Numbered from the stretch's first letter, positions 1 to 10,093 are shown. The stretch is 64,000 bases of DNA from Oscillospiraceae bacterium (GCA_015065725.1 SVPV01000001.1:55434-119433); one strand, 5' to 3'. Numbers and translations: made by a program. The notes: a model not told the origin generated them from the sequence alone.

Positions 1-154
1 ACCTGAGGAAGTAGCACTTCCAAACACCGCCGAGGAATTGGCAGATATCGTTTGGAATAACCTTAACGAAGACAACAAGGTTTCGCTTTTTGTACGCAGT
101 GTACCGCTTGATGGTGGCACACCTACAGAAATAATCATTAATAAAAATAAGTAA
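1..154 (+). CDS. C-terminal end of a probable IMP cyclohydrolase (partial)
   Basis: An open frame enters from the left edge (codons in phase from base 2) and ends with TAA at 152-154, giving 50 visible residues ending in IIINKNK. It lies 15 bases upstream of the stand-alone AICAR formyltransferase in the same direction, so it is very probably in the same purine operon. Because the downstream gene has only the transformylase half of PurH, a separate IMP cyclohydrolase (PurO-like) is expected close by, and this tail is a candidate. That identity is inferred from context; the visible residues alone do not prove it. Confidence 0.5.
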   Translation, partial: PEEVALPNTAEELADIVWNNLNEDNKVSLFVRSVPLDGGTPTEIIINKNK

Positions 155-169
155 TCGGAGTGTTCTAAA

Positions 170-1354
170 ATGAAAGAGTTTGAATTAAAATACGGTTGTA
201 ACCCCAATCAAAAGCCCTCTAAAATATATATGGCAAATGATACCGAGCTGCCTATAGAAATTCTTTGCGGCAGACCGGGATATATAAATTTTTTAGATGC
301 CTTTAACTCTTGGCAGCTAGTAAAAGAGCTTAAAGAGGCTTTAGGTCTTCCTGCTGTTACTTCTTTTAAGCATGTAAGCCCTACCTCTGCGGCAGTTGGT
401 ATTCCTTTAAGCGATAAGCTTAAAAAGGCTTGCTTTGTTGATGATATTGAGGATTTAGATGATTCTCCTCTTGCTTGTGCATATGCCAGAGCCAGAGGCA
501 CCGACAGAATGTGTTCTTTCGGTGACTGGGTAGCTTTGTCTGATACTTGTGACGTTACTACCGCAAAGCTTATTAAGCGTGAGGTATCCGACGGTGTTAT
601 CGCTCCCGACTATACACCCGAAGCACTTGAAATTTTAAAATCTAAGCGTAACGGTAACTATAATATAGTAAAAATTGACCCCAACTATGTTCCCGAAGAA
701 AAGGAAACAAAACAGGTTTTCGGCATTACCTTTGAACAGGGCAGAAACAACTTCAAAATTAATAAAGAACTTCTTTCAAATATAGTAACTGATAGTAAGG
801 AATTGCCTGAAAGTGCAGTACGTGACCTTATAATTTCACTTATAACACTTAAATACACACAGTCTAACTCGGTTTGCTTTGCGGTTGACGGACAGGCTAT
901 CGGTGTGGGTGCCGGTCAGCAGTCAAGAATTCACTGTACCCGTCTTGCAGGCAGTAAGGCTGCTACGTGGTTTTTACGTCAGCACGATAAGGTTTTAAAT
1001 CTTCCCTTTAAGGACGGTATTGGCAGACCCGACCGCGACAATGTAATTGACGGCTACATTAACCGTAATGAAGAGGATGTTTGTGCCGACGGTAATTGGC
1101 AGAAATATTTTAAAGAGCAACCATCCCCCCTTACCGATGCTGAGATAGATGCTTATCTATCTACTATTGACGGCGTATCTTTGGGTAGTGATGCTTTCTT
1201 CCCGTTTGATGATAATATCGAACGTGCAAAGCGTAGCGGCGTTAAGTATATTGCAGAACCAGGCGGCTCTATCCGTGATGACGTTGTTATAAGTACCGCA
1301 AATAAATACGGTATGACAATGGCATTTACAGGAATGAGATTATTCCACCATTAA
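170..1354 (+). CDS. purH: Stand-alone AICAR formyltransferase (PurH C-terminal domain type)
   Basis: This protein transfers the formyl group of 10-formyl-tetrahydrofolate to AICAR, the penultimate step of IMP synthesis. At 394 residues it covers only the AICARFT domain. The N-terminal IMP cyclohydrolase domain of usual bifunctional PurH (about 510-590 residues) is missing. The Lys-His pair in SFKHVSPTSAAVG (residues 65-77), the RLAG and AGQQSRIHCTR segments and the terminal LFHH are clear family features. From memory these blocks resemble the eukaryotic ATIC C-domain more than E. coli PurH. The start at 170 follows a GGAG-type site. purD follows 24 bases later and fhs, which makes the formyl donor, is in the same run of genes. 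The cyclohydrolase step is probably supplied by the preceding gene. Confidence 0.9.
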   Translation: MKEFELKYGCNPNQKPSKIYMANDTELPIEILCGRPGYINFLDAFNSWQLVKELKEALGLPAVTSFKHVSPTSAAVGIPLSDKLKKACFVDDIEDLDDSPLACAYARARGTDRMCSFGDWVALSDTCDVTTAKLIKREVSDGVIAPDYTPEALEILKSKRNGNYNIVKIDPNYVPEEKETKQVFGITFEQGRNNFKINKELLSNIVTDSKELPESAVRDLIISLITLKYTQSNSVCFAVDGQAIGVGAGQQSRIHCTRLAGSKAATWFLRQHDKVLNLPFKDGIGRPDRDNVIDGYINRNEEDVCADGNWQKYFKEQPSPLTDAEIDAYLSTIDGVSLGSDAFFPFDDNIERAKRSGVKYIAEPGGSIRDDVVISTANKYGMTMAFTGMRLFHH

Positions 1355-1378
1355 TAAAAAGTTTAAGGAGAGCCTTTT

Positions 1379-2644
1379 ATGAAGGTTATGGTTGTAGGTG
1401 GCGGTGGCAGAGAACACGCCATAATAAAGGGACTTAAAAAAAGTCCTAAAGTAGAAGAAATATATGCACTACCGGGTAACGGCGGTATTGCTAAGGATGC
1501 TACCTGTGTTAATATAGGTGCTAAAGATATTGACGGAATTTGCAAATTTGCAAAGGACAATAAAATAGACTATGCGGTTGTAGCACCCGACGACCCGTTG
1601 GTGTTAGGCTGTGTTGATGCACTCGAAAGTATAGGCGTTTCTTGTTTTGGACCTAACAAGGCGGCGGCTATAATTGAGGGCAGTAAGGTTTTCTCAAAAA
1701 ATCTTATGAAAAAGTACAATATTCCTACTGCCGACTATAATGTTTTTTCAAATGCAGAGGATGCACTCGAATTTGTTAAAACCGCACCCGTTCCTGTGGT
1801 TGTAAAGGCAGACGGCTTGGCACTCGGTAAAGGTGTAATTATTGCAACTACTACCGAGGAAGCGGTAGCGGCTGTTAAGGATATTATGGAGGATAAGGTT
1901 TTCGGAGATAGCGGTAATAATATCGTAATTGAAGAATTTTTGACTGGCCCCGAAGTATCGGTGCTAGCCTTTACCGACGGTAAAACTATAGTACCTATGG
2001 TGTCCTCAATGGACCATAAGCGTGCACACGATAACGATACAGGACTTAATACAGGCGGTATGGGTACTGTAGCACCAAATCCTTATTACACTGACGATAT
2101 AGCAAGCGTTTGTATGGATACAATATTTATTCCTACAATGAATGCTATGAATAGTGAGGGTAGAACCTTTAAGGGTTGTCTTTATTTCGGTCTTATGCTA
2201 ACAGTTAAGGGACCGAAAGTAATTGAGTACAACTGTCGATTTGGCGACCCCGAAACACAGGTTGTATTACCTTTACTTGAGAGTGATTTATTAACCGTTA
2301 TGCAGGCAACCACTAACGGCACACTTGCTGAAACCGAAGTTAAGTTCTCTAGTAAATCGGCCTGCTGTGTAATAATGGCATCAAAGGGTTATCCCGTGTC
2401 TTATGAAAACGGCTTCCCGATAGTTTTCGGGGAGGCAGAGGAAAACATAAGCTACTTTGTAGCAGGTGCAACACTTGAAGATGGTAAGCTTTTAAGCAAG
2501 GGCGGCAGAGTTTTGGGTGTTACCGCAGTTAATGACTGTTTAAAATGTGCTGTTGAAGATGCTTATAAAGCAGTAAAACAGGTTGATTTTTCTAACGGAT
2601 TTTACCGTAACGATATAGGTGCCAAAGCACTAAAAGCACTTTAA
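1379..2644 (+). CDS. purD: Phosphoribosylamine--glycine ligase (GAR synthetase)
   Basis: PurD joins glycine to phosphoribosylamine with ATP, giving GAR in the second step of purine synthesis. The 421-residue length is normal. The N-terminal glycine-rich motif VGGGGREHA (residues 6-14) and the ATP-grasp core are visible, including KADGLALGKGV, HDNDTGLNTGGMG and EYNCRFGDPETQ. An AAGGAGAG ribosome binding site precedes the ATG at 1379. The stop codon overlaps the first ATG of the downstream purL frame, so the two are probably translationally coupled. Confidence 0.97.
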   Translation: MKVMVVGGGGREHAIIKGLKKSPKVEEIYALPGNGGIAKDATCVNIGAKDIDGICKFAKDNKIDYAVVAPDDPLVLGCVDALESIGVSCFGPNKAAAIIEGSKVFSKNLMKKYNIPTADYNVFSNAEDALEFVKTAPVPVVVKADGLALGKGVIIATTTEEAVAAVKDIMEDKVFGDSGNNIVIEEFLTGPEVSVLAFTDGKTIVPMVSSMDHKRAHDNDTGLNTGGMGTVAPNPYYTDDIASVCMDTIFIPTMNAMNSEGRTFKGCLYFGLMLTVKGPKVIEYNCRFGDPETQVVLPLLESDLLTVMQATTNGTLAETEVKFSSKSACCVIMASKGYPVSYENGFPIVFGEAEENISYFVAGATLEDGKLLSKGGRVLGVTAVNDCLKCAVEDAYKAVKQVDFSNGFYRNDIGAKALKAL

Positions 2645-2658
2645 TGAGGGGTATAAAT

Positions 2659-5600
2659 ATGGTATTTAGAATTTTTGTAGAAAAAAAGCCACAGCTTCGT
2701 GCAGAGATGGCAGCATTGGCGTTTGATATACGTTCCTTTTTACAGATAAAGGGACTAGAAAGTATCCGCCTTATAAATAGATATGACGTTGAAAAAATTA
2801 CCGAAGATTTGTTTCTTAAAAGTGTAAATACAGTATTTTCCGAGCCGCAGCTTGACGATACTTACAGTAGTTTTGAGGACGATACTGCTGCCGCAGTATT
2901 TGCGGTTGAGTATCTGCCAGGTCAGTTTGACCAGCGTGCAGATTCTGCCGCACAGTGCATACAGATTATCTCAAGAAGTGAGCGTCCTATAGTTCGCACA
3001 GCGAGGGTTTATGCACTTTACGGTAGCCTTAACGCCGAAGAAATTGAGAAGATAAAGAAGTATCTTATAAATCCTGTTGAGGCTAGAGAAGCTACACTAG
3101 AAGCATACGATACTTTAGAGGCGGATTATGAAATTCCTACCACCGTTAAAACCCTTGACGGCTTTACAAAGCTTGATGATAACGGTCTTAAGGCATTTAT
3201 TGATGAAAACGGTCTTGCAATGGACTTTGACGATATTAAATTCTGCCAAAGTTATTTTGTAAAGGAGGATAGGGACCCCACTATCACCGAAATTAAGATG
3301 ATAGATACCTATTGGTCGGACCACTGCCGCCATACAACCTTCCTTACAACTATAGATAATGTGAAGTTTGAAGACGAGCTTTTGCAGAGTGCCTACGACC
3401 ACTATATTTCTGTACGTAAAGAACTTGGTAGAACAAAGCCTATAAATCTTATGGATATTGGCACACTTGCCGCTAAATATCTTAAAAAGCAGGGTAAGCT
3501 TGATAAATTAGACGAGTCGGAGGAAATCAATGCCTGCACCGTTAAAATCAAGGTTGATGTTGACGGTGAGGAGCAGGATTGGTTACTTTTATTTAAAAAC
3601 GAAACACATAACCACCCCACAGAAATCGAGCCTTTCGGCGGTGCCGCTACTTGTATCGGCGGTGCTATTCGTGACCCGCTTTCAGGTAGAGCTTATGTTT
3701 ACGGTGCTATGCGTGTAACAGGTGCGGCTGACCCGCTTCGTCCTGTAAGTGAAACACTAAAGGGTAAATTACCTCAAAAGAAGATAGTTACTACCGCTGC
3801 TGCAGGTTATAGCTCATACGGTAACCAAATAGGCTTGGCAACGGGTCTTGTTGATGAGCTTTACCACGACGGTTACGCTGCAAAACGTATGGAAATCGGT
3901 GCGGTTGTAGCCGCTGCCCCCGCAGAGAATGTACGCCGCGAATGTCCCGAGGATGGCGATGTTGTAATACTGCTAGGCGGCAGAACAGGACGTGACGGTT
4001 GCGGCGGTGCTACAGGCTCGTCAAAATCTCATAACCTACAGTCGCTTGAAAGCTGCGGTGCAGAGGTGCAAAAGGGTAACGCACCCGAAGAGCGTAAGCT
4101 TCAGCGTTTGTTTAGAAATCCCGAAGCATCACGCCTTATAAAGCGTTGTAATGACTTCGGTGCAGGCGGTGTATCGGTTGCTATCGGTGAGCTTGCTGAC
4201 GGTCTAGAAATCAATCTTAACGCAGTTCCTAAAAAGTATGAGGGACTTGACGGTACCGAGCTTGCAATTTCCGAATCGCAAGAGCGTATGGCAGTTGTTG
4301 TAGAGCCGAGTGACGTCGAAAAATTTATGGAATTAGCCGACAAGGAAAACCTAGAGGCTACCGTTGTTGCAACCGTTAAGGCAGAGCCTAGACTCGTTAT
4401 GAATTGGAACGGTAAGCGTATAGTTGATATTTCCCGTGAATTCTTAAATTCTAACGGTGCTGAAAAGCATATCGATGTAGCACCTAAGGCTCCAGAAGAT
4501 TTCAAAAAGCAAACGAGCGGTGACTTTGCGGCTGAATACAAAAAGCTTGCAGGCGACCTTAATATATGCTCAAAGCGTGGTCTTTCCGAGCGTTTTGACT
4601 CTACAATCGGTGCAGGCACCGTGCTTATGCCATTCGGCGGTAAGAATCAGTTAACACCTATTCAGGCAATGGTGCATAAGGTATCACTTGAAAAGGGTAA
4701 TACCGAAACCTGTTCACTTATGGCTTACGGCTACAATCCGTTTATTGCTGAAAAGAGCCCTTATCATAGTGCATATTTAGCTGTGGTTGAATCGGTAGCA
4801 AAGCTCATTGCTACAGGTGCTAAATTCGAGGATGTATATTTAACATTCCAAGAATATTTTGAAAAGCCAAACAAGGATGCTTCCCGTTGGGGCAAGCCGT
4901 TGGCGGCACTTCTCGGTGCATTTAAGGCACAGACAGAACTAGGTATCGCCGCTATCGGCGGTAAGGATTCTATGAGCGGCTCATTTGAGAATTTGGACGT
5001 TCCGCCTACACTTGTATCATTTGCAGTAACCTGTGAAAAGATAAAGAATATAGTATCCCCAGAATTTAAAAACGCAGGAAATAAGGTTGCTATTCTTTAT
5101 CCCGAATACGATAAAGACGGTATACCTGTAACCGCATCACTTCTTAAAACCTTTGACGAGGTTCGTGCCCTTACCGAAAGCGGCAAGGCAAAGGCAGTTT
5201 ATACTTTAGGTCTTGGCGGTATAGCCGAAGCTGTACTTAAAATGGCTATCGGTAACGGTATAGGTTTTAAGTATAACAGTGAAATTCCTGTTGAGGATAT
5301 GTTCTCTTACGGCTACGGTGCGTTCCTTGTGGAATTGGCTGACGGTGTAGATGCAGGCACCGTTATCGGTGAAACTACTGACGATAATGCAATTTCCTAT
5401 AAAGATATTTCGCTTTCCCTTAGTGAACTTTTAAAGATTTATGAGGATAAGCTAGAGCCTGTATTCTCTTGCAACATTAAGACAGAGGGCAAGGCTATCG
5501 AAAAGATTAGCTTTGACGGCAGAAACACAAAGGCACCCGCAGTTAAAACTGCAAAGCCGCGTGTTATTATTCCTGCATTCCCAGGTACTAACTGTGAATA

Positions 5601-6351
5601 TGATTCGGCACGTGCAGCCGAAGCCGCAGGAGCCGAGGCAGAAATCGTTGTTATCCGCAATCTTACAGCTTCTGCTGTAGCAGAATCGGTTGAATATTTT
5701 GCAAAGCGTGTTGCCGATTCACAAATGATATTTATTCCAGGCGGATTTTCGGGCGGTGACGAACCCGAGGGCTCGGGTAAATTCATTACCGCATTCTTCC
5801 GTAACGATGCCGTGAAACAGGCTACTATGGAGCTTTTAAAGAATCGCGACGGTTTAATGTGCGGTATTTGTAACGGCTTCCAGGCACTTATTAAGTTAGG
5901 TCTTGTACCTTTCGGTGAAATAATCGATACCGATGCTTCTTGCCCGACACTTTCCTTTAACACAATAGGCAGACACCAGTCACGCCTTGTTCGCACAAGG
6001 GTGGCATCCAATAAGTCGCCTTGGCTTAAGGAATGTGAGGTTGGTGATATCTTTACTGTGCCGATAAGTCACGGTGAGGGTAGATTTATAGCAAGCGATG
6101 AACTTGTAGAAAAGCTAAAGGCTAACGGACAGATTATTACACAGTATGTTGATTTGTGTGGTAACCCGACCGACGATATTCGCTTTAACCCCAACAACTC
6201 GGTTTGTGCTATTGAGGGTATTACTTCACCCGATGGCAGAGTTCTCGGTAAAATGGGTCACTCCGAGCGTGTTGGCGACGGTCTTTATAAGAATGTTGAC
6301 GGCAACTACAATATGGGCTTGTTTACAAGTGCAGTTAAATACTTTAAATAA
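2659..6351 (+). CDS. purL: Phosphoribosylformylglycinamidine synthase, single-chain form
   Basis: FGAM synthase converts FGAR to FGAM using glutamine and ATP. This is the long one-chain form (1,230 residues): an N-terminal PurS-like region, two AIR-synthase-type halves (KNETHNHPTEIEPFGGAATC and the later GGKDSMSG region), and a C-terminal class I glutaminase. The glutaminase shows PAFPGTNCEYDS, the nucleophile loop GICNGFQ and the HGEGRF segment. Bacilli usually split these functions among PurS, PurQ and PurL. The ORF track starts at 2644, but that ATG overlaps the purD stop and lacks a site. GAGGGG at 2646-2651 is well spaced for the ATG at 2659, so that start was chosen. Confidence 0.96.
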   Translation: MVFRIFVEKKPQLRAEMAALAFDIRSFLQIKGLESIRLINRYDVEKITEDLFLKSVNTVFSEPQLDDTYSSFEDDTAAAVFAVEYLPGQFDQRADSAAQCIQIISRSERPIVRTARVYALYGSLNAEEIEKIKKYLINPVEAREATLEAYDTLEADYEIPTTVKTLDGFTKLDDNGLKAFIDENGLAMDFDDIKFCQSYFVKEDRDPTITEIKMIDTYWSDHCRHTTFLTTIDNVKFEDELLQSAYDHYISVRKELGRTKPINLMDIGTLAAKYLKKQGKLDKLDESEEINACTVKIKVDVDGEEQDWLLLFKNETHNHPTEIEPFGGAATCIGGAIRDPLSGRAYVYGAMRVTGAADPLRPVSETLKGKLPQKKIVTTAAAGYSSYGNQIGLATGLVDELYHDGYAAKRMEIGAVVAAAPAENVRRECPEDGDVVILLGGRTGRDGCGGATGSSKSHNLQSLESCGAEVQKGNAPEERKLQRLFRNPEASRLIKRCNDFGAGGVSVAIGELADGLEINLNAVPKKYEGLDGTELAISESQERMAVVVEPSDVEKFMELADKENLEATVVATVKAEPRLVMNWNGKRIVDISREFLNSNGAEKHIDVAPKAPEDFKKQTSGDFAAEYKKLAGDLNICSKRGLSERFDSTIGAGTVLMPFGGKNQLTPIQAMVHKVSLEKGNTETCSLMAYGYNPFIAEKSPYHSAYLAVVESVAKLIATGAKFEDVYLTFQEYFEKPNKDASRWGKPLAALLGAFKAQTELGIAAIGGKDSMSGSFENLDVPPTLVSFAVTCEKIKNIVSPEFKNAGNKVAILYPEYDKDGIPVTASLLKTFDEVRALTESGKAKAVYTLGLGGIAEAVLKMAIGNGIGFKYNSEIPVEDMFSYGYGAFLVELADGVDAGTVIGETTDDNAISYKDISLSLSELLKIYEDKLEPVFSCNIKTEGKAIEKISFDGRNTKAPAVKTAKPRVIIPAFPGTNCEYDSARAAEAAGAEAEIVVIRNLTASAVAESVEYFAKRVADSQMIFIPGGFSGGDEPEGSGKFITAFFRNDAVKQATMELLKNRDGLMCGICNGFQALIKLGLVPFGEIIDTDASCPTLSFNTIGRHQSRLVRTRVASNKSPWLKECEVGDIFTVPISHGEGRFIASDELVEKLKANGQIITQYVDLCGNPTDDIRFNPNNSVCAIEGITSPDGRVLGKMGHSERVGDGLYKNVDGNYNMGLFTSAVKYFK

Positions 6352-6371
6352 TCTTAAAGTGAGGAATTGTT

Positions 6372-8042
6372 ATGTATAAAACCGACATTGAAATCGCACA
6401 GGAAGCCAAGATGCTTCCTATAACCGAAATTGCAAAAACTGCAGGTATTGACGATAAATACCTTGAACAGTACGGCAAATATAAGGCAAAGGTTGATTTA
6501 AGTCTTTTAAAAGAAAATGATAGAAAAGACGGTAAATTGGTACTTGTAACGGCTATTACCCCCACCCCTGCGGGTGAGGGTAAAACCACCACAACAATCG
6601 GTCTTGCTGACGGACTTAAAAAAATCGGCAAAAATGTAATGGTTGCTTTGCGTGAGCCATCTTTGGGACCTGTTTTCGGTATCAAGGGCGGTGCCGCAGG
6701 CGGCGGTTATGCACAGGTTGTACCTATGGAGGATATTAATCTTCACTTTACAGGTGACTTCCACGCAATAGGTGCGGCAAATAATTTGCTTGCTGCTATG
6801 CTTGATAACCATATTCATCACGGTAATGCACTCGGTATTGATACAAGAAAAATCACTTGGAAGCGTTGTGTTGATATGAACGACAGACAGCTTCGTAATG
6901 TGGTTGACGGCCTTGGCGGCAGAATAAACGGTACTCCGCGTGAGGACGGCTATGATATTACGGTTGCCAGTGAAATTATGGCAGTTATGTGCTTGTCGTC
7001 GAGTATTACCGACCTTAAAGAGCGTCTTTCTAAAATTATAGTTGCTTATAACTATAATGATGAGCCTGTAACTGCAGGACAGCTCAAAGCAGAGGGTGCT
7101 ATGGCGGCACTTTTAAAGGACGCATTGAAACCCAATTTAGTACAGACTCTTGAGGGTACACCCGCATTTGTACACTGCGGACCTTTTGCTAATATAGCAC
7201 ACGGCTGTAACTCTGTTGTAGCTACAAAAATGGCTATGAAGCTAGGCGATTACGCTATTACCGAGGCAGGCTTCGGTGCCGACTTGGGTGCTGAAAAATT
7301 CCTTGATATTAAGTGCCGCTATGCAGGTCTTACACCTTCGGCAGTAGTGGTTGTTGCTACCGTTCGTGCCTTAAAGATGCACGGGGGTCTTGCAAAAACC
7401 GAGCTTGGCAGTGAAAATTTAGAAGCACTCGAAAAGGGTATACCTAATCTGCTTCGCCACGTTTCTAATATTAAAAATGTTTATAAGCTACCCTTAGTTG
7501 TAGCAGTAAACCGTTTCCCGACCGATACCGACAAGGAAATTGAGTTTATTATTGAAAAGTGCCGTGAGCTTGGTGTTAACACCGTGCTTTCAACCGTTTG
7601 GGCAAACGGCGGTGATGGCGGAGTAGAGCTAGCAGAGGAAGTTGTACGACTTTGCGAGGAGCCTAATGATTTTACCTTCTCTTACACAGATGACCAGTCT
7701 TTAGCCGATAAAATCAATGCGGTTGTAACCAAGGTTTACGGTGGCGACGGCGTAAACTTTACCCCTCAAGCCAAAAAACAGATAGAAAGACTAGAGGAGC
7801 TTGGCTTCGCTAAATGCCCTGTATGTATTGCAAAAACACAGTACAGTTTTTCTGACGACCCAACAAAGCTTGGTGCACCCGAAGGCTTTACCGTTACTGT
7901 CCGTAATGTTAAAATTTCTGCAGGTGCAGGCTTTTTAGTAGTCCTTACGGGCGATATTATGACTATGCCAGGACTTCCAAAAGTTCCTGCTGCTGAGAAA
8001 ATCGACGTCAATGAAGACGGCGAAATTAGCGGTTTGTTCTAA
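6372..8042 (+). CDS. fhs: Formate--tetrahydrofolate ligase
   Basis: Fhs makes 10-formyl-THF from formate, THF and ATP. This is the one-carbon donor used by the AICAR formyltransferase encoded earlier in the same run. The 556-residue length is normal. The ATP-binding loop [16 protein letters not shown] spans about residues 63-78, followed by the family segments [23 protein letters not shown] and [17 protein letters not shown] site precedes the ATG. A strong hairpin right after the stop closes the purine/one-carbon operon. The direct link from fhs to purine synthesis is inferred from adjacency. Confidence 0.97.
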   Translation: MYKTDIEIAQEAKMLPITEIAKTAGIDDKYLEQYGKYKAKVDLSLLKENDRKDGKLVLVTAITPTPAGEGKTTTTIGLADGLKKIGKNVMVALREPSLGPVFGIKGGAAGGGYAQVVPMEDINLHFTGDFHAIGAANNLLAAMLDNHIHHGNALGIDTRKITWKRCVDMNDRQLRNVVDGLGGRINGTPREDGYDITVASEIMAVMCLSSSITDLKERLSKIIVAYNYNDEPVTAGQLKAEGAMAALLKDALKPNLVQTLEGTPAFVHCGPFANIAHGCNSVVATKMAMKLGDYAITEAGFGADLGAEKFLDIKCRYAGLTPSAVVVVATVRALKMHGGLAKTELGSENLEALEKGIPNLLRHVSNIKNVYKLPLVVAVNRFPTDTDKEIEFIIEKCRELGVNTVLSTVWANGGDGGVELAEEVVRLCEEPNDFTFSYTDDQSLADKINAVVTKVYGGDGVNFTPQAKKQIERLEELGFAKCPVCIAKTQYSFSDDPTKLGAPEGFTVTVRNVKISAGAGFLVVLTGDIMTMPGLPKVPAAEKIDVNEDGEISGLF

Positions 8043-8062
8043 AATTAAATATTATGAATTAA

Positions 8063-8109
8063 AACTCTCTGACTTTTTTAAAAAATACTCTTTAAAAAGT
8101 CAGAGAGTT
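8063..8109 (+). terminator. Hairpin terminator after fhs
   Basis: A perfect 16-bp stem (arm AACTCTCTGACTTTTT and its complement) encloses a 15-base A/T-rich loop 20 bases after the fhs stop. The downstream flank ATTGTATAAT is A/T-rich rather than a pure T-run. It probably ends the purine operon transcript. Confidence 0.75.
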
Positions 8110-8113
8110 ATTG

Positions 8114-8119
8114 TATAAT
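8114..8119 (+). promoter_or_regulatory. Possible -10 box for hprK
   Basis: A TATAAT hexamer (preceded by TTG) lies directly after the fhs terminator and about 40 bases before hprK. No convincing -35 is seen at the usual distance, because the terminator stem occupies that place, so the promoter is only tentative. Confidence 0.35.
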
Positions 8120-8159
8120 AAAACCATGTATAGATATTTTAATTTTTGGAGGCGTCTAT

Positions 8160-9125
8160 ATGAAAGCAAATTTTAGTGTTTCCTTAAAAAAGGTGGTTGA
8201 CGAATTTTCGCTTAAAGAGCTTTATCCAGTAGAAAATCTTGAAGAAATTAAGGTTACTACTGCCGACGTAAACCGTCCGGGTCTTCAAATGGCAGGCTAT
8301 TATGAATATTTTGATGCTACACGTATTCAAATAATAGGTAAAAGTGAGCATTGCTTTTTAGAGCGTTTTACACCTGAAAAGGCGATAGATAGAATGAGGG
8401 ATTTTTTTGCTCATAATCCTGTTGCGGTTGTAATCGCTAGAGGACTACCGCTTGAAGAAGCATATATAGAGCTGGCACGGGAATATAATGTTCCTCTTTT
8501 TACTACGAATGATACTACGTCGGAGTTTTCGTCGGCACTTATAGCCTTTTTAAATCTTCACTTAGCACCAAGAGTTACACGCCACGGTGTTTTGATAGAG
8601 GTTTACGGTGAGGGTATATTACTGCTAGGTGAGAGCGGTGTCGGTAAAAGTGAAACGGCTATTGAGCTTGTAAAAAGAGGCCACCGTTTAATCGCTGACG
8701 ATGCGGTTGAAATCAGACGTGTTTCAAGCAAATCTCTAGTAGGCTCGGCACCAGATAATATAAGGCATTTTATTGAGCTTCGCGGAATAGGTATTATTAA
8801 TGCAAGCCGTATTTTCGGTGTAGGTGCTGTAAAGCTTACCGAAAAAATTAATCTTGTTATTAATATGGAGCCTTGGGACGTTAATAAGGCGTATGACAGA
8901 ATGGGACTTGAAAATCAAACTACCGAAATTTTAGGCCTTAATATTCCGTCACTTACAATCCCTGTAAAACCCGGACGTAACCTTGCAGTTATTATCGAGG
9001 TTGCGGCTATGAATAGCCGTCAGAAAAAGCTTGGCTATAACGCGGCTGAGGATTTACTTAAAAAGCTTGGTATGACAGATGATTTTGTGACTAATACTAC
9101 TCAAAAGGTAGAGGCGTTTGAATAG
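8160..9125 (+). CDS. hprK: HPr kinase/phosphorylase
   Basis: HprK phosphorylates and dephosphorylates Ser46 of HPr, and in Firmicutes it drives CcpA-dependent carbon catabolite control. The 321-residue protein has an N-terminal DRTGG-like sensor half and a C-terminal kinase half. The Walker A loop GESGVGKSE is at residues 157-165, with the conserved ADDAVEIRR and IELRGIGIINASRIFGVGAV segments after it. The GGAGG site sits just before the ATG. It is followed 14 bases later by a ROK glucokinase, so sugar entry and catabolite control are linked by position. Confidence 0.96.
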   Translation: MKANFSVSLKKVVDEFSLKELYPVENLEEIKVTTADVNRPGLQMAGYYEYFDATRIQIIGKSEHCFLERFTPEKAIDRMRDFFAHNPVAVVIARGLPLEEAYIELAREYNVPLFTTNDTTSEFSSALIAFLNLHLAPRVTRHGVLIEVYGEGILLLGESGVGKSETAIELVKRGHRLIADDAVEIRRVSSKSLVGSAPDNIRHFIELRGIGIINASRIFGVGAVKLTEKINLVINMEPWDVNKAYDRMGLENQTTEILGLNIPSLTIPVKPGRNLAVIIEVAAMNSRQKKLGYNAAEDLLKKLGMTDDFVTNTTQKVEAFE

Positions 9126-9139
9126 AAAGGAAAAATAAT

Positions 9140-10093
9140 ATGTACAGACTTGGAATAGATTTAGGCGGAACAAATATAGCAGCAGGCGTTGTTGATGAAA
9201 AATTTAATATTATGGGTACTGCATCGGTAAAAACAAATTTGCCACGCCCTGCCGAAGAAATAGCAGACGATATGAAAAAAGCCGCATTTGAGGCTATAAA
9301 AAATGCAGGAATTTCGATTGATGATATAGAATCTGTGGGCATTGGAGCTCCGGGTTCAATAAACAATCAGGACGGAACAATTTCTTACTCTAATAATTTA
9401 GAGTTTTATGATGTTGACCTTGGAAAAATGATGAGTGAGCGTTTAGGCAAACCTGTTTTCCTTGAAAATGATGCTAATGCAGCAGCTTATGGCGAGTTTA
9501 TTGCGGGTGCAGGTAAAGGCACCAAAAACTTCATAGCAATAACACTTGGCACAGGTGTTGGCGGCGGAATAATTATTGACGGTAAAATCTATTCAGGCCA
9601 TAATTTCGCAGGCGGCGAGCTAGGCCATACTGTTATAGCTATGGACGGTGAGTATTGCACTTGCGGACGTAACGGCTGCTGGGAGGCTTATGCTTCGGCT
9701 ACTGCACTAGTAAGACAGAGTAAGCAGGCTATGATTCGTTATCCCGAAACAGTTATGTGGAAGCTTTGCGGTGACGACATCAACCGTGTTAATGGACGCA
9801 CTGCCTTTGATGCAATGCGTCAAGGTGATAAAGCAGGTAAAATGGTAGTTGACAAGTATATTAACTATATAGCCGTTGGAATTTCTAATGTTATAAATAC
9901 ATTCCAACCCGAAGTTCTTTGTATAGGCGGCGGAGTTTCTAAAGAGGGTAAAACTCTAACAGACCCCATTAATGATTTTGTTTCGGGTGAGGACTATGCC
10001 CGTACAAGTAATAAGCGTACTGTTATAAAAACTGCAACTCTCGGTAACGATGCCGGCATAATAGGTGCGGCATATCTTGCAGATTTGCATTAA
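9140..10093 (+). CDS. glcK: ROK-family glucokinase
   Basis: This is a ROK-family sugar kinase of 317 residues, most likely a glucokinase (glucose + ATP to glucose 6-phosphate). The N-terminal phosphate loop IDLGGTNIAAGVV, the catalytic ENDANAAAYGE segment, the GTGVGGG loop and the ROK zinc motif CTCGRNGC (from residue 173) are present. There is no N-terminal helix-turn-helix, so it is a kinase rather than a NagC/XylR-type repressor. An AAAGGAAA site precedes the start. It sits between hprK and murB with short gaps, consistent with co-transcription. Exact sugar preference cannot be read from sequence. Confidence 0.88.
   Translation: MYRLGIDLGGTNIAAGVVDEKFNIMGTASVKTNLPRPAEEIADDMKKAAFEAIKNAGISIDDIESVGIGAPGSINNQDGTISYSNNLEFYDVDLGKMMSERLGKPVFLENDANAAAYGEFIAGAGKGTKNFIAITLGTGVGGGIIIDGKIYSGHNFAGGELGHTVIAMDGEYCTCGRNGCWEAYASATALVRQSKQAMIRYPETVMWKLCGDDINRVNGRTAFDAMRQGDKAGKMVVDKYINYIAVGISNVINTFQPEVLCIGGGVSKEGKTLTDPINDFVSGEDYARTSNKRTVIKTATLGNDAGIIGAAYLADLH

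Noticed and set aside
4101-4619. 172-residue minus-strand ORF inside purL
   Set aside because: It is a codon-bias shadow of purL with Ser/Leu-rich low-quality sequence, as are the ORFs at 5439-6011 and 6344-6685.
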